The position numbers and the translations under genes are program-made. A stretch of DNA of 64,000 bases from Calidihabitans tengchongensis (lineage in GTDB: Bacteria > Sysuimicrobiota > Sysuimicrobiia > Sysuimicrobiales > Kaftiobacteriaceae), in contig JAVKIE010000002.1 of assembly GCA_031459615.1 (NCBI GenBank), positions 62,001 to 126,000 on the forward strand, given 5' to 3'. This document shows, in pieces, positions 14,993-23,949 of the stretch. Positions within the stretch are counted from its first letter, which is position 1. The number at the start of each line of letters is the position of its first letter. The notes beneath the pieces are model-generated. The model had not been told where the DNA came from. It worked only from the letters and a program-made list of their open reading frames with translations, and searched no databases.

Positions 14993-17067
14993 CGCGTCGT
15001 CTCCCCCACCGTGAGGATCAGATGCCCCTGAGCGTCCACCACCAGGCGGTCTCCCGGCCACAGCAGCGTGGTGGCTTCGGGTTCCTCCACCACCGCCGGC
15101 CCCTCCACCGTCGCGCCCCCGGCCAGCGCCGCCCGGTCGTAGACCGCGGCCGGCGCGAATCCGCGCTCGGGAAGGTAGATGGGCCGGCGGCCCCGCAGCG
15201 CCGGGCGGCTCCGCCCGCCGCCATCGGCCCCCAGGTCCACCGGGGGCGCCGGAGCGCTCACCCGTACCCGCCAGTTCAGCGCCTGCACCGGGTAGCCGTC
15301 CAGAGCCAGGCCGTACAGGCGGGCGTACTCGGCGTCAAAGCGGTCCCGCAGGACACGGGCGGCGTCGGGGCCCAGATGGTCGGGCACGGCGACCTCGATG
15401 TCGTGGAACTGGCCCAGGTAGCGCATCTCCACCCGACGCTCGCTGGTCACGGCCGCAGCCTCCCCCCCGGCGGCGATCACCACCTCCGTGCCGGCGGATT
15501 CCATCTCGGACAGCATCCGCTCGACCGCATCCCAGTCCAGCTCCTGCAGCTGGCCGGCCAGCGAGCGGCCCAGGTCCACGCCCGGGGGGGCCACCAGCAG
15601 GCCCACGGCCGACGCCAGCCCCGACGCCGGGGGGATGATGACCTGCCGCATCCCCAGCAGCCGTGCCACCCGCGCCGCCGCCGCCGGCCCCGCGCCCCCG
15701 AAGCCCACCAGGGCACACCGGCGGGGATCCATGCCGCGCTCGATGAGGTACAGACGTGCCGCCTGCGCCATGCTCTCGCAGACCACGGCGAAGATTCCCC
15801 AGGCGGCAGCCACCGGGTCCAGCCCCACCTTCTCCCCGACCCGCGCCACCGCCGCGCGGGCGGCCTCCGCGTCCAGCGGCATCGCCCCGCCCAGAAAGGC
15901 CTGCGGGTCGTAGTAGCCCAGGACCACGCAGGCGTCGGTGACCGTGGCCTCCTGTCCCCCGCGGCCGTAACAGGCCGGCCCGGGATCCGCGCCGGCGCTG
16001 CGGGGGCCGACCCGCAGCAGGCCCATGGCGTCCGCGCCGGCGATGCTGCCCCCGCCCGCGCCGATCTCGATCATGTCCACGACGGCAGTCTTGACCGGGA
16101 TGCCCGAGCCGGGCTTGAAACGGTGGACCCGCGCCGCCTCCAGCAGGGAGGTCACCGCGGGGCGGCCGTCGCGGACCAGGCACACTTTGGCGGTGGTCCC
16201 ACCCATGTCGAATGCCACCAGGTCCGACCGCCCCAGCCGCCGGCCCAGGTGGCCGGCCAGCAGGGCCCCGGCGGCCGGCCCGGACTCCAGCAGACGCACG
16301 GGGAACCGCCGGGCCAGGTCCGGGGCGGCCAGGGTGCCCGACGACAGCATCAGCAGCAGCCGTCCGGCGAATCCCTCGGCGGCCAGGGCCTCTTCCAGCC
16401 GCCGCAGGTAGCGGTCCACCAGCGGCTGCACGTAGGCGTTGCAGACGGTGGTGCTGGTGCGCTCGTACTCGCGAATCTCCGGGCTGACCTCGCTGCTCAG
16501 CGACACCGCCAGGTGCGGGAACTCGTCGTGGATCAGGCGGCCGACCTGCTGCTCGTGGGCCGGGTTGCGGTAGGCGTGCAAGAAGCACACCGCCACCGCC
16601 TGCACGCCCTGGCGCACCAGGGACCGCAGGACCCGGCGCACCTGGTCGAGATCCACCGGCAACCGCACCTCGCCGTCCCGGGTGATCCGCTCGCGGATGC
16701 CCGCGCGCCAGCGGCGGGGCACCAGGGGCTCAGGGTAGCGCAGGAACAGGTCGTAGATGTCGTAGCGCTGCTCCTTGCCCATCTCCAGAATGTCCCGGAA
16801 CCCCGCCGTGGTCAGCAGCGCGGTGGGCGCCCCGGTGCGCTCCAGCAGCGCGTTGGTGACCAGGGTGGTGGCGTGGATGACGGTGTCCAGCCGGGCCACC
16901 GCAATGCCGGCGCGGGCGCACAGCTGCTGCAGGCCGGTCAAGGCTCCTTCGTCCGGCGCCCGGGGGGTAGTCAGGACCTTGTGCCGGTGCAGGCGTCCGG
17001 CGGCCTGATCCAGCAGGACCAGGTCGGTGAACGTGCCTCCGATGTCTATCGCCGCGCGGTACCTCAC
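14989..17067 (-). CDS. hyuA: Hydantoinase A / 5-oxoprolinase family subunit
   Basis: A 692-residue ATP-binding subunit of the hydantoinase/oxoprolinase family with an actin-like fold. It begins AAIDIGGTFTDLVLLD (phosphate-binding loop), then GATLVTNALLER-like HATTLVTNALLERTG, the SLSSEVSPEIREYERTSTT hallmark, LESGPAAGALLAGHLG, and the second phosphate loop FDMGGTTAKV. DMIEIGAGGGSIA and ADPGPACYGRGG complete the signature. The GTG at 17067 has AGGAGG nine bases upstream and overlaps the OppF stop (GTGA). Coupling with an Opp transporter suggests that the substrate is a peptide-derived or cyclic amide compound taken up by that system. Confidence 0.93.
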   Translation of the reverse strand: MRYRAAIDIGGTFTDLVLLDQAAGRLHRHKVLTTPRAPDEGALTGLQQLCARAGIAVARLDTVIHATTLVTNALLERTGAPTALLTTAGFRDILEMGKEQRYDIYDLFLRYPEPLVPRRWRAGIRERITRDGEVRLPVDLDQVRRVLRSLVRQGVQAVAVCFLHAYRNPAHEQQVGRLIHDEFPHLAVSLSSEVSPEIREYERTSTTVCNAYVQPLVDRYLRRLEEALAAEGFAGRLLLMLSSGTLAAPDLARRFPVRLLESGPAAGALLAGHLGRRLGRSDLVAFDMGGTTAKVCLVRDGRPAVTSLLEAARVHRFKPGSGIPVKTAVVDMIEIGAGGGSIAGADAMGLLRVGPRSAGADPGPACYGRGGQEATVTDACVVLGYYDPQAFLGGAMPLDAEAARAAVARVGEKVGLDPVAAAWGIFAVVCESMAQAARLYLIERGMDPRRCALVGFGGAGPAAAARVARLLGMRQVIIPPASGLASAVGLLVAPPGVDLGRSLAGQLQELDWDAVERMLSEMESAGTEVVIAAGGEAAAVTSERRVEMRYLGQFHDIEVAVPDHLGPDAARVLRDRFDAEYARLYGLALDGYPVQALNWRVRVSAPAPPVDLGADGGGRSRPALRGRRPIYLPERGFAPAAVYDRAALAGGATVEGPAVVEEPEATTLLWPGDRLVVDAQGHLILTVGETTR

Positions 17068-18155
17068 GGCGTTCCTCCTCCTGACGCGGCCGACGGCCCC
17101 GGACCGGACCCAGGCGGGCCGCCGGCCGGCGCCGGCAGCCGGTGGGCGGCCAGAGCCAGCCGGGCCGCCGCTCCTGAGCGGGGATCGTAGAGGATGCAGC
17201 GCACCTGGTGGTGGGGACCGATCGAAAGCAGTTCGGGGACCACCCGGTCGCACCCCTCGATGCGCGCGTAGCAGCGGGGGTGGAAGCTGCACCCGGGGGG
17301 CACCCGGGCGGCGCTGGGAATCTCGCCCCCCAGGACGATCTTCTCCGGGATCAGCGCGCGCTCCTCATCGGAGACCGTGGGGATCGCCGACAACAGCGCC
17401 CGGGTGTAGGGGTGGGCGGGGCGGCGGAAGAGGACGTCGGCGGGCGCCACCTCCACGATCCGGCCCAGGTACATGACCGCCACCACATCCGCCACGGCCC
17501 GCACCAGGCTCAGGTCGTGGGAGATGAACAGGTAGGTCAGGCCCAGCTCCCGCTGCAGCCGCCTCAGCAGGGCGATGATCTTGGCCTGCACCGAGACGTC
17601 CAGGGCGGAGGTGGGCTCGTCGAGGACCACCACCTTGGGGTGCAGGGCCAGGGCGCGCGCGATGGCCACCCGCTGCCGCTGGCCGCCGCTGAGGGCGTGG
17701 GGGTAGCGGAACAGGAACTGCCCAGGGGGCAGTTCCACCAGGTCCAGCAGCTCGGCGACCCGCCGCAGCCTCTGCAGGGGCCCGCCCAGCCCGTGGACGA
17801 CCAGGGGGTCTTCGACGATGTCCTTCACGCGCTTGCGGGGATTCAGCGCGGACGCCGGGTTCTGGAAAACCATCTGCAGGTGGCGGCGTACCTCCCGCAG
17901 CTGCGCGTCGCCCAGGTCCGTGATGTCGCGCCCGTCGAACAGGATGCGGCCGGCGGTCGGCGGCAGCAGCCGGACCAGCAGCCGACCCAGGGTGGTCTTG
18001 CCCGACCCGGTCTCTCCCACCAGCCCCAGGGTCTGGCCGGCCTCCACCGCGAGGCTGACTCCCTCCACGGCCCGCACGACCCCCACCACACGGCGCAGCA
18101 GCCCGGCGGTGAGAGGGAAGTGCTTGGTCAGGTCGCGGGCCTCCAGCAGAGCCAT
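17064..18155 (-). CDS. oppF: Oligopeptide/dipeptide ABC transporter ATP-binding protein (OppF/DppF type)
   Basis: A 363-residue ATPase. Walker A is GETGSGKTTLGR, the Q-loop is FQNPASALNPRKRV, the signature LSGGQRQRVAIARAL, Walker B VVVLDEPTSALDVS, and the switch histidine lies in LFISHDLS. The C-terminal oligopeptide-transporter domain has HPYTRALLSAIP and the cysteine-bearing PPGCSFHPRCYARIEGCD, as in OppF/DppF, where these cysteines can bind an Fe-S cluster. A proline/glycine-rich tail of about 30 residues follows. The start overlaps the OppD stop by one base (TGATG). It energises uptake through OppBC. Confidence 0.93.
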   Translation of the reverse strand: MALLEARDLTKHFPLTAGLLRRVVGVVRAVEGVSLAVEAGQTLGLVGETGSGKTTLGRLLVRLLPPTAGRILFDGRDITDLGDAQLREVRRHLQMVFQNPASALNPRKRVKDIVEDPLVVHGLGGPLQRLRRVAELLDLVELPPGQFLFRYPHALSGGQRQRVAIARALALHPKVVVLDEPTSALDVSVQAKIIALLRRLQRELGLTYLFISHDLSLVRAVADVVAVMYLGRIVEVAPADVLFRRPAHPYTRALLSAIPTVSDEERALIPEKIVLGGEIPSAARVPPGCSFHPRCYARIEGCDRVVPELLSIGPHHQVRCILYDPRSGAAARLALAAHRLPAPAGGPPGSGPGPSAASGGGTP

Positions 18156-19195
18156 CAGGTGCCCTCCCGCGGGTACAGATGGCAGGCCACCTGCCGGCCC
18201 GCCTCCGCCTCCAGGAGGGTGGGGCGCACCCGGTCGCAGATCTCCATGCGGAAGGGGCAGCGGGGGGCGAACCGGCAGGCCGGCGGTGGCGCCGTGTAGT
18301 CGGGGATGCGCCCGTCGATCCCCTCGCCGATGCGGCCGTCCAGCCGCGGGACCGCGGCCAGCAAGCCCTGGGAGTAGGGGTGGAGGGGGCGGCGGAACAG
18401 ATCCGCCGTGGGCGATGTTTCCACGATCTCCCCGGCGTACATGACGCAGATCCGGTCGCTGACCGTGCGCGCCACCCCCAGGTTGTGGGTGATGTACAGC
18501 ACCGACAGTCCCCGGGTGCGCACCAGGTCGCCCAGTTCCTGCAGGATCTGGTCCTGGATGGAGACGTCCAGGGCGGTGCCCAGCTCGTCGGCGATCAGCA
18601 GCCGGGGATCTCCCAGCAGCGCCAGGGCGATCTGCACCCGCTGGCGCATCCCCCCGGACAGTTCCACCGGGTAGCGGTGCCAGATGCCCTCCGGGTCGGG
18701 AATGCGCACCACCCGCAGCATCTCCAGGCAGCGGCGGCGCAGGGCGCCGTCGGAGCGGCCCAGCAGCCGCGCGCGAGGGGCTCCCTGCCAGGCGGCCACG
18801 TCCAGCATCTGCTCGCCGACGGTGAACACCGGATTCAGCGCCGTTCCGGGATCCTGGAAGACCAGGGCGATCTGCCGTCCGCGGATGGCCTGCAGAGCCC
18901 GCTCGGACAGGGACAGCAGGTCGGTGCCCTCCCACAGAATGCGGCCCGACACCCGGGCCGCGGGAGGCAGCAGGCCCAGGATGGCTCTGGCGGTCAGGGA
19001 CTTGCCGCAGCCGGTCTCGCCCACCAGGGCCACCCGCTCCCCCCGGCCGACGGTCAGGCGGACGCCGTTGAGGACCCGCGCCACCCCCTCGTACAGCCGG
19101 AACTGCACCACCAGATCCTCGACCGCCAGCAACGGACGCTGGACGGCGCTGTCCTGAGCCCGCCCGCCCGTCCCCCTCAGCTCCCGGCCCGCCAC
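18155..19195 (-). CDS. oppD: Oligopeptide/dipeptide ABC transporter ATP-binding protein (OppD/DppD type), unusual Walker B
   Basis: A 346-residue ATPase with Walker A GETGCGKSLTARA, Q-loop FQDPGTALNP, signature LSGGMRQRVQIALALL, H-loop ITHNLG and the C-terminal PACRFAPRCPFRMEICD oligopeptide domain. The Walker B/D-loop reads ADELGTALDVS instead of ADEPTTALDVS. The catalytic Glu is kept, but the Pro-Thr pair after it is Leu-Gly. The partner OppF has the normal sequence, so the pair may have one slightly modified ATP site. The first 22 residues are poorly conserved, and the start overlaps the OppC stop by 19 bases, so a later start is possible. Confidence 0.9.
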   Translation of the reverse strand: MAGRELRGTGGRAQDSAVQRPLLAVEDLVVQFRLYEGVARVLNGVRLTVGRGERVALVGETGCGKSLTARAILGLLPPAARVSGRILWEGTDLLSLSERALQAIRGRQIALVFQDPGTALNPVFTVGEQMLDVAAWQGAPRARLLGRSDGALRRRCLEMLRVVRIPDPEGIWHRYPVELSGGMRQRVQIALALLGDPRLLIADELGTALDVSIQDQILQELGDLVRTRGLSVLYITHNLGVARTVSDRICVMYAGEIVETSPTADLFRRPLHPYSQGLLAAVPRLDGRIGEGIDGRIPDYTAPPPACRFAPRCPFRMEICDRVRPTLLEAEAGRQVACHLYPREGT

Positions 19196-20082
19196 TGCTC
19201 GATCTCCACGTCAAAGACATCCCGCAGCCCGTCGCCCAGCAGGTTGAATCCCAGCACCGTCAGGAAGATGGCCAGTCCCGGGAAGGTGGCCGCCCACCAG
19301 GCGCCGGGCAGGTAGTTCCGCCCCTCGGCGATCATCGTCCCCCACTCGGGGGTCGGCGGCTGTGCCCCCAGCCCGAGGAAGCTGAGGCCGGAGGCGGTAA
19401 GAATCACAAACCCCATGTCCAGGGTGGCTTTCACGATCACCGGCGACCAGGTGTTGGGCAGGATCTCCCGGAAGGCGATGCGCCATGCCGACGCCCCCAC
19501 CGCGCGGCTGGCCTCGACGAACTGCTGCTCCCGCAGCGACAGGACCTGCCCGTACACCAGCCGCGTGTACCACGGCCACCAGGCAAACGCGATGGCGACC
19601 ATGGCGGTGGTGAGGGTGGGGCGCAGGGCGGCGGTCACCGCCAGGGCCAGGGCGATGGGCGGCACGGCCAGGAAGACGTCGGTCACCCGCATGATCACGT
19701 CCCCGACCCGCCCGCCAAAATAGCCCGCCACCACGCCCAGGGGCACTCCGACGGCGACCGCAAGGGCCAGGACGGCCATCCCCAGGGCCAGGGAGATGCG
19801 CGCGCCAAACAGGATGCGGGACAGGATGTCCCTGCCGGCGTCATCGGTCCCCAGCCAGTTGCGGGCGCTGGGGTGCCGCAGGGCGTGGTCGAAGTCCACG
19901 AAGACCCCGGCGTGGCGGGGGTAGGGGGCGAGGACCGGAGCGAAGATCGCCCCCGCGACCACTGCGGCCACGATGCCGGCCCCCACCAGGGACAGCGACG
20001 ACTGGCGGAAGCGCGCCCACATCTTGCGCCACTCGTCGGCGCGCACCGCGCGCAGGGAGGGAACGGCGGCGGCCTCAGCCAT
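19177..20082 (-). CDS. oppC: ABC transporter permease, OppC/DppC type
   Basis: A 301-residue inner-membrane permease with an N-terminal cytoplasmic stretch, one helix at about 30-50, a periplasmic loop carrying the DppC-typical HPSARNWLGTDDAGRDILSR, and five further helices. The coupling (EAA) motif is in VEASRAVGASAWRIAFREILPN, and the last part has GLSFLGLGAQPPTPEWGTMI. The frame is open upstream, but the ATG at 20082 overlaps the OppB stop by eight bases and gives a normal length. It forms the channel with OppB. Confidence 0.93.
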   Translation of the reverse strand: MAEAAAVPSLRAVRADEWRKMWARFRQSSLSLVGAGIVAAVVAGAIFAPVLAPYPRHAGVFVDFDHALRHPSARNWLGTDDAGRDILSRILFGARISLALGMAVLALAVAVGVPLGVVAGYFGGRVGDVIMRVTDVFLAVPPIALALAVTAALRPTLTTAMVAIAFAWWPWYTRLVYGQVLSLREQQFVEASRAVGASAWRIAFREILPNTWSPVIVKATLDMGFVILTASGLSFLGLGAQPPTPEWGTMIAEGRNYLPGAWWAATFPGLAIFLTVLGFNLLGDGLRDVFDVEIEQWRAGS

Positions 20083-21079
20083 AGCGCACCCGGGGGTCGA
20101 AGTATCCGTAGAGGATGTCGGTGAGCAGGTTGACCACGGCGTAGGCGGCTCCGATGACCAGGGTGACGGCGATGACGCCGTTGAAGTCCTTGAAGCGCAG
20201 GGCGTCCACCCCGTAAAACGCCAGCCCGGGCCAGGCAAACACCGCCTCCACCAGGAACGCGTTGCCCAGCAGGAAGCCGTAGCTCAGCCCCAGGACGGTC
20301 AGGGTGGCCGTGAACGCGTTCTTGAGCATGTACTTGTAGAGGATGAGGTTCGGGGGCAGACCGTAGGAGCGGGCGGCCAGCGCGTAGTCCCGGCGCATCT
20401 CCTCGATCATGCCGGCCCGGATCAGACGCATAACCTGGGCCAGGGTACCCACCGACAGGGCCAGGGCCGGCATGGCCAGGTGGCGCAGGGACGTCCAGAA
20501 GGCGTCCAGGCGTCCGGCCAGCAGGCTGTCCACCAGGTACAGGCCCGTCACCTGCAGTGGCGGCGCCGGGCCGCGGCCGATGGTGGGCAGCCACCGCAGG
20601 TGATAGGCCAGCAGCAGTTGCAGCAGGATGGCCAGCCAGAAGCGCGGCAGTGCCACCCCCACCAGGGCCAGGATCCGGCTGATGTGGTCGGGGGCCTGGT
20701 CCTTGCGTACCGCCGCCAGCACCCCCAGGGGGATGCCCACCGCCACCGCCAGCAGCATCGCCACCGTGGTGAGCTCCACCGTGGCCGGCAGCGCCTCCAG
20801 GATGTCCCGGGTGACGCTGCGGTGGGTGCGCAGGGAGTAGCCGAAGTCGCCCCGCAGGACGCCGGCCACGTACGAGAGGTACTGGACCGCCAGCGGCCGG
20901 TCCAGCCCCAGCTGCCGGCGCAGCTGGGCCACCTGCTCGTCGGTGGCTTCCAGCCCCAGGGCCAATCGCACCGGGTCGCCGGGGATGACCCGGGAGATGA
21001 CAAAGATGAGCACCGACAGGCCGAGCAGGACCGGCATCAGGTGCAGGGTGCGGCGGAGCAGGTACGCGCGGAAGCTCAT
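20075..21079 (-). CDS. oppB: ABC transporter permease, OppB/DppB type
   Basis: A 334-residue permease with six predicted helices. It begins YLLRRTLHLMPVLLGLSVLIFVISRVIPGDPV, the standard OppB opening with the conserved PGDP. An LRRQLGLDRPLAVQYLSY loop, RTHRSVTRDILEALPATVEL and the coupling segment YALAARSYGLPPNLILYKYMLKNAF follow. The ATG at 21079 has no obvious ribosome-binding site and lies just after a 12-bp hairpin that separates it from the binding-protein gene upstream. Translation may depend on coupling or on that structure. Confidence 0.93.
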   Translation of the reverse strand: MSFRAYLLRRTLHLMPVLLGLSVLIFVISRVIPGDPVRLALGLEATDEQVAQLRRQLGLDRPLAVQYLSYVAGVLRGDFGYSLRTHRSVTRDILEALPATVELTTVAMLLAVAVGIPLGVLAAVRKDQAPDHISRILALVGVALPRFWLAILLQLLLAYHLRWLPTIGRGPAPPLQVTGLYLVDSLLAGRLDAFWTSLRHLAMPALALSVGTLAQVMRLIRAGMIEEMRRDYALAARSYGLPPNLILYKYMLKNAFTATLTVLGLSYGFLLGNAFLVEAVFAWPGLAFYGVDALRFKDFNGVIAVTLVIGAAYAVVNLLTDILYGYFDPRVRYG

Positions 21080-21086
21080 GGGCGGC

Positions 21087-21119
21087 TGGCCGGAGGGGCC
21101 CTCGCGACCCCTCCGGCCA
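21087..21119 (-). other. Intercistronic hairpin between oppA and oppB
   Basis: TGGCCGGAGGGG (21087-21098) and CCCCTCCGGCCA (21108-21119) form a perfect 12-bp stem with a 9-base loop, in the 60 bases between the binding-protein stop and the permease start. No U-tract follows. Such hairpins usually protect or attenuate the message so that the binding protein is made in excess. Confidence 0.6.
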
Positions 21120-21139
21120 CTCCGACAGGCCCGATCGGT

Positions 21140-22744
21140 CTAGCGGGCGATGGTGAAGTCCCAGAAGTTCACGTCAAAGCCCAGCAGCCCTACGTAGCGG
21201 TAGCCCTTCACGTAGTCCCGGAAGGCGATGCGGTGCAGCGGGTTGGCCACGTAGATGCTGGGCGCATCCCGCACGATCAGCACCTGGGCTTCCTGGTACA
21301 TCCGCGTCTGCTGGGCGGAGTCCACCGCCCGGCGGGCCGCCTCCAGGACTCGGGTCACCTCCGGGTTCTCGTACCACGACATGCACCGGAACGTCCCCCA
21401 GCAGCTGGGGTGGTACATGCCGTAGGTGTGGCTGTCCACGTGGGGGTACTTGAGGGTGTCAAAGATGGCGGTGATGTGCGGGGTGGTCTCGGCCTTGGTG
21501 GCCCGTTCGACCACCCGCGCCCACAGCTCGCCCACGATGTCCAGCCTGATCCCGATCTCCTCCAGGTTGCTCTGCAGCAGCAGGCCGATGAGGCGCTCCA
21601 TGGGCACCGAGGTGACCCACACGTACTCCAGGGTGAGCTGGCCGGGCCGCACCCCGGCCTCGGCCAGCAGCTGGCGCGCGCGGGCCACGTTGCGGGTGTA
21701 CACCGGCACCGCCGGGTTCCACCCCGGCGTGCGCACCGGCACCGGCCCCCGGGCCCGGGTGGCGCCCAGGAAGATCTGCTGGATGGCCTTGTCGTAGTCA
21801 AAGGCGTAGGAGATGGCCTGGCGGATCTTCACGTTGTCCAGGGGCGGTTTCTTGGTGTTCATCTGCAGGTGGAACAGCTGGACGGTGGGATCTTCCTTGA
21901 CCACGATGCCGGGCGTGCCCTTCAGTTCCGCGAAGCTGGGCGGCGACAGCCACTGGTTGACCATGTCCGCCTGCCCGGACCGCAGCAGGGTCTTGACGGT
22001 GGCCTCCTCCACCACGATCTTGTAGGACACGCGGGTGACCTGCCCGGGCTTCCATCCCCGCCAGTAGTCGGGGAACGCCGCCAGGACCAGCTCGGTGGCC
22101 CGGTCCCACCGTTCCATGCGGTAGGGACCCGAGCCCGCGTCCTGGCGCTCCAGCAACGCCGCCCCGTAGTCGCCGAACTCCCCGAACGGCCCCGGGCGCA
22201 GGTTGGCCATGATCAGGTCCTTGTCCATGATGAAGAACAGCTCCAGGGCGCCCAGGAACGGGGCGTAGGGTTCTTTGAGGTCAAAACGGACCGTGTAGCG
22301 GTCCACGGCCCGGGTGGACCCCGGCTCCAGGACCGGCGCGAACACCCAGTAAAAGCCCTTCTTGATCCGCAGCAGCCGGTCCATGCTCCAGGCCACGTCC
22401 TCGGCGGTCAGCTCCCGCCCGCTGTGGAACTTGATGCCCCGGCGCAGGCGGAAGGTGTACCGCCGGCCGTCAGGGGATACGGTCCAGGACTCGGCCACGT
22501 GAGGCCGGGGCGCCATGGTCCCCTGCTCCACGTTGGGGTACACCAGCGGGTCGTACATGTTGATGGCCGCGTGCAGGCTGCTCTCGTCCACCGCGCCCTG
22601 GGGGTCGATGGAGGTGACGATCTGCTGCTCGATGTAGGTGAAGGTCACCTCCCGGGGCTGGGAGACCCCCGCCACAGGGACGGCGGCGGCCAGGGCCAGG
22701 CCCAGCAGGACGATGCCTACAGTCGGGAGAACTCGCGTCCGCAC
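21140..22744 (-). CDS. oppA: ABC transporter substrate-binding protein, family 5 (OppA/DppA type)
   Basis: A 534-residue periplasmic or lipid-anchored binding protein of the SBP_bac_5 family. A signal peptide covers about residues 1-28 (VGIVLLGLALAAAVPVAGVSQ), with no lipobox cysteine. Family marks are AESWTVSPDGRRYTFRLRRGIKFHSGRELTAEDVAWSM in pieces, the DNVKIRQAISYAFDYDKAIQQI region, and a C-terminal VGLLGFDVNFWDFT. The second GTG codon (22744) lies seven bases after GGAGGTGAG and is preferred to the GTG at 22753, which overlaps that site. First gene of the Opp-Hyu operon and divergent from the propeller gene. Confidence 0.92.
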   Translation of the reverse strand: MRTRVLPTVGIVLLGLALAAAVPVAGVSQPREVTFTYIEQQIVTSIDPQGAVDESSLHAAINMYDPLVYPNVEQGTMAPRPHVAESWTVSPDGRRYTFRLRRGIKFHSGRELTAEDVAWSMDRLLRIKKGFYWVFAPVLEPGSTRAVDRYTVRFDLKEPYAPFLGALELFFIMDKDLIMANLRPGPFGEFGDYGAALLERQDAGSGPYRMERWDRATELVLAAFPDYWRGWKPGQVTRVSYKIVVEEATVKTLLRSGQADMVNQWLSPPSFAELKGTPGIVVKEDPTVQLFHLQMNTKKPPLDNVKIRQAISYAFDYDKAIQQIFLGATRARGPVPVRTPGWNPAVPVYTRNVARARQLLAEAGVRPGQLTLEYVWVTSVPMERLIGLLLQSNLEEIGIRLDIVGELWARVVERATKAETTPHITAIFDTLKYPHVDSHTYGMYHPSCWGTFRCMSWYENPEVTRVLEAARRAVDSAQQTRMYQEAQVLIVRDAPSIYVANPLHRIAFRDYVKGYRYVGLLGFDVNFWDFTIAR

Positions 22745-22832
22745 GGTGCTCACCTCCGGGTTAGTGACGCGATTTCGTGCGGCGGCGGGAGAAACCCTGC
22801 CGGCGGAGAACTCGCGGAGGCGGAGGCGGCCG

Positions 22833-23936
22833 ATGAGGCGGTGGGTTGTGGGATGCGCGACCCTGCTGGCGGGGGCGCTTCTGGTCGAGTGGGGATTGAC
22901 CCAGCCGGTCCGCGTGGGCTACGCGCCCACCGAGGCCAACAGCCAGCGCAAGGTCGTGGCGGCCGAACAGGTCCTGATCACCTACACGGCGGCGGTGTCG
23001 GGAGTCCCGGCGGTCCTGCTGGACGAGGTGGGTCCCGACGGCTCCCGGCGCACCGTGCTGCGGGTGAGCGAGGGGCCAGGTCCGGCTACCCTGTCCACCC
23101 TGGTCACAGGCCCGGGCGGCGGTCTGCACGTGGCGTGGACGGAGTTCACCGGCTCGCTGGGGCGCGTCCACTACCGGCGCCGGGCGGCGGGGGCATGGAC
23201 GCCTCCGGCCGCCGTCTCCCCCTCCGGGGCCTACGCCGGGTATCCCTCTCTGGACGTTGACTCCACCGGGCGGGTGCACCTGGCGTGGTACGGCATCCGC
23301 CAGTCCGCAGGCGGCCGGCCGGTGGCCCACGGCGGGATCTACGAAATCTTCTACACCCAGCTGCGAGGCGGCGCGTGGACGGTTCCCGAGGTCCTCTCCC
23401 CCGGCGTGCCCGACAGCCTCAACCCCGCCCTGGCCGTCGACGCCGCCGGACGTGTGCACGTGGTGTGGTTTCAGTCCGACGGGCGGGCCTACCAGGTGGT
23501 CTACCGGATGCGCGCGCAGGACGGCGCGTGGACTCCGCCCGGGTACCTGACCGACGGCGAGGCGCCGTCCACCCGGCCCGCCCTCGCGGTCGATGGAGCG
23601 GGGACGGTGCACGTGGTGTGGGAGCACCGGGACGGCATCTGGTACCGGTCCGGCCGGTCCGGGCGATGGGATCGGGTGGTCCGGATCGCCCCCAGGGGGC
23701 GCCGCCCGGCGGTGGGCGTTGTGGGCGCGTCGGTGTTCGTGGCGTGGTCGGACGGTCAGGCAGTCTGGCTGCGGGTCCGCAGCCGGGGCTGGCGACCTGC
23801 GGCGCGGCTGGGGACGGGCGACCACCCCAGCGTCTTTCCGTGGCGGGCGGGACAGGCGTCCCGGCCGTGGGCCGTCTGGACCGTGGGCGCACAGGTGCGG
23901 GCGGAGGACCTGTCGGTGCTCGTGGGCCGCCGCTGA
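22833..23936 (+). CDS. Secreted beta-propeller-like protein of unknown function
   Basis: A 367-residue protein with an N-terminal signal peptide or anchor (MRRWVVGCATLLAGALLVEW). The rest consists of repeats in which a strand of the form A-V-D-x-x-G-x-V-H-V-x-W recurs: GGGLHVAWTE, STGRVHLAWYG, AAGRVHVVWFQ and GAGTVHVVWEH, spaced about 55-65 residues. Each is followed by a Y- or W-rich strand. This is the pattern of BNR/sialidase-like propellers used for binding or structural roles. I see no catalytic Asp-box set. GGAGGCGG precedes the ATG. It is divergent from oppA and leads an operon with the ureohydrolase (13-base gap). Confidence 0.7.
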   Translation: MRRWVVGCATLLAGALLVEWGLTQPVRVGYAPTEANSQRKVVAAEQVLITYTAAVSGVPAVLLDEVGPDGSRRTVLRVSEGPGPATLSTLVTGPGGGLHVAWTEFTGSLGRVHYRRRAAGAWTPPAAVSPSGAYAGYPSLDVDSTGRVHLAWYGIRQSAGGRPVAHGGIYEIFYTQLRGGAWTVPEVLSPGVPDSLNPALAVDAAGRVHVVWFQSDGRAYQVVYRMRAQDGAWTPPGYLTDGEAPSTRPALAVDGAGTVHVVWEHRDGIWYRSGRSGRWDRVVRIAPRGRRPAVGVVGASVFVAWSDGQAVWLRVRSRGWRPAARLGTGDHPSVFPWRAGQASRPWAVWTVGAQVRAEDLSVLVGRR

Positions 23937-23949
23937 AAGGGGGATACCG

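Noticed and set aside
19973..23260. A very long open frame on the plus strand through the Opp genes
   Set aside because: It runs antisense to oppC, oppB and oppA, which have clear motifs. High GC keeps the complementary frame free of stops, and its His/Gln/Arg-rich translation resembles no protein.
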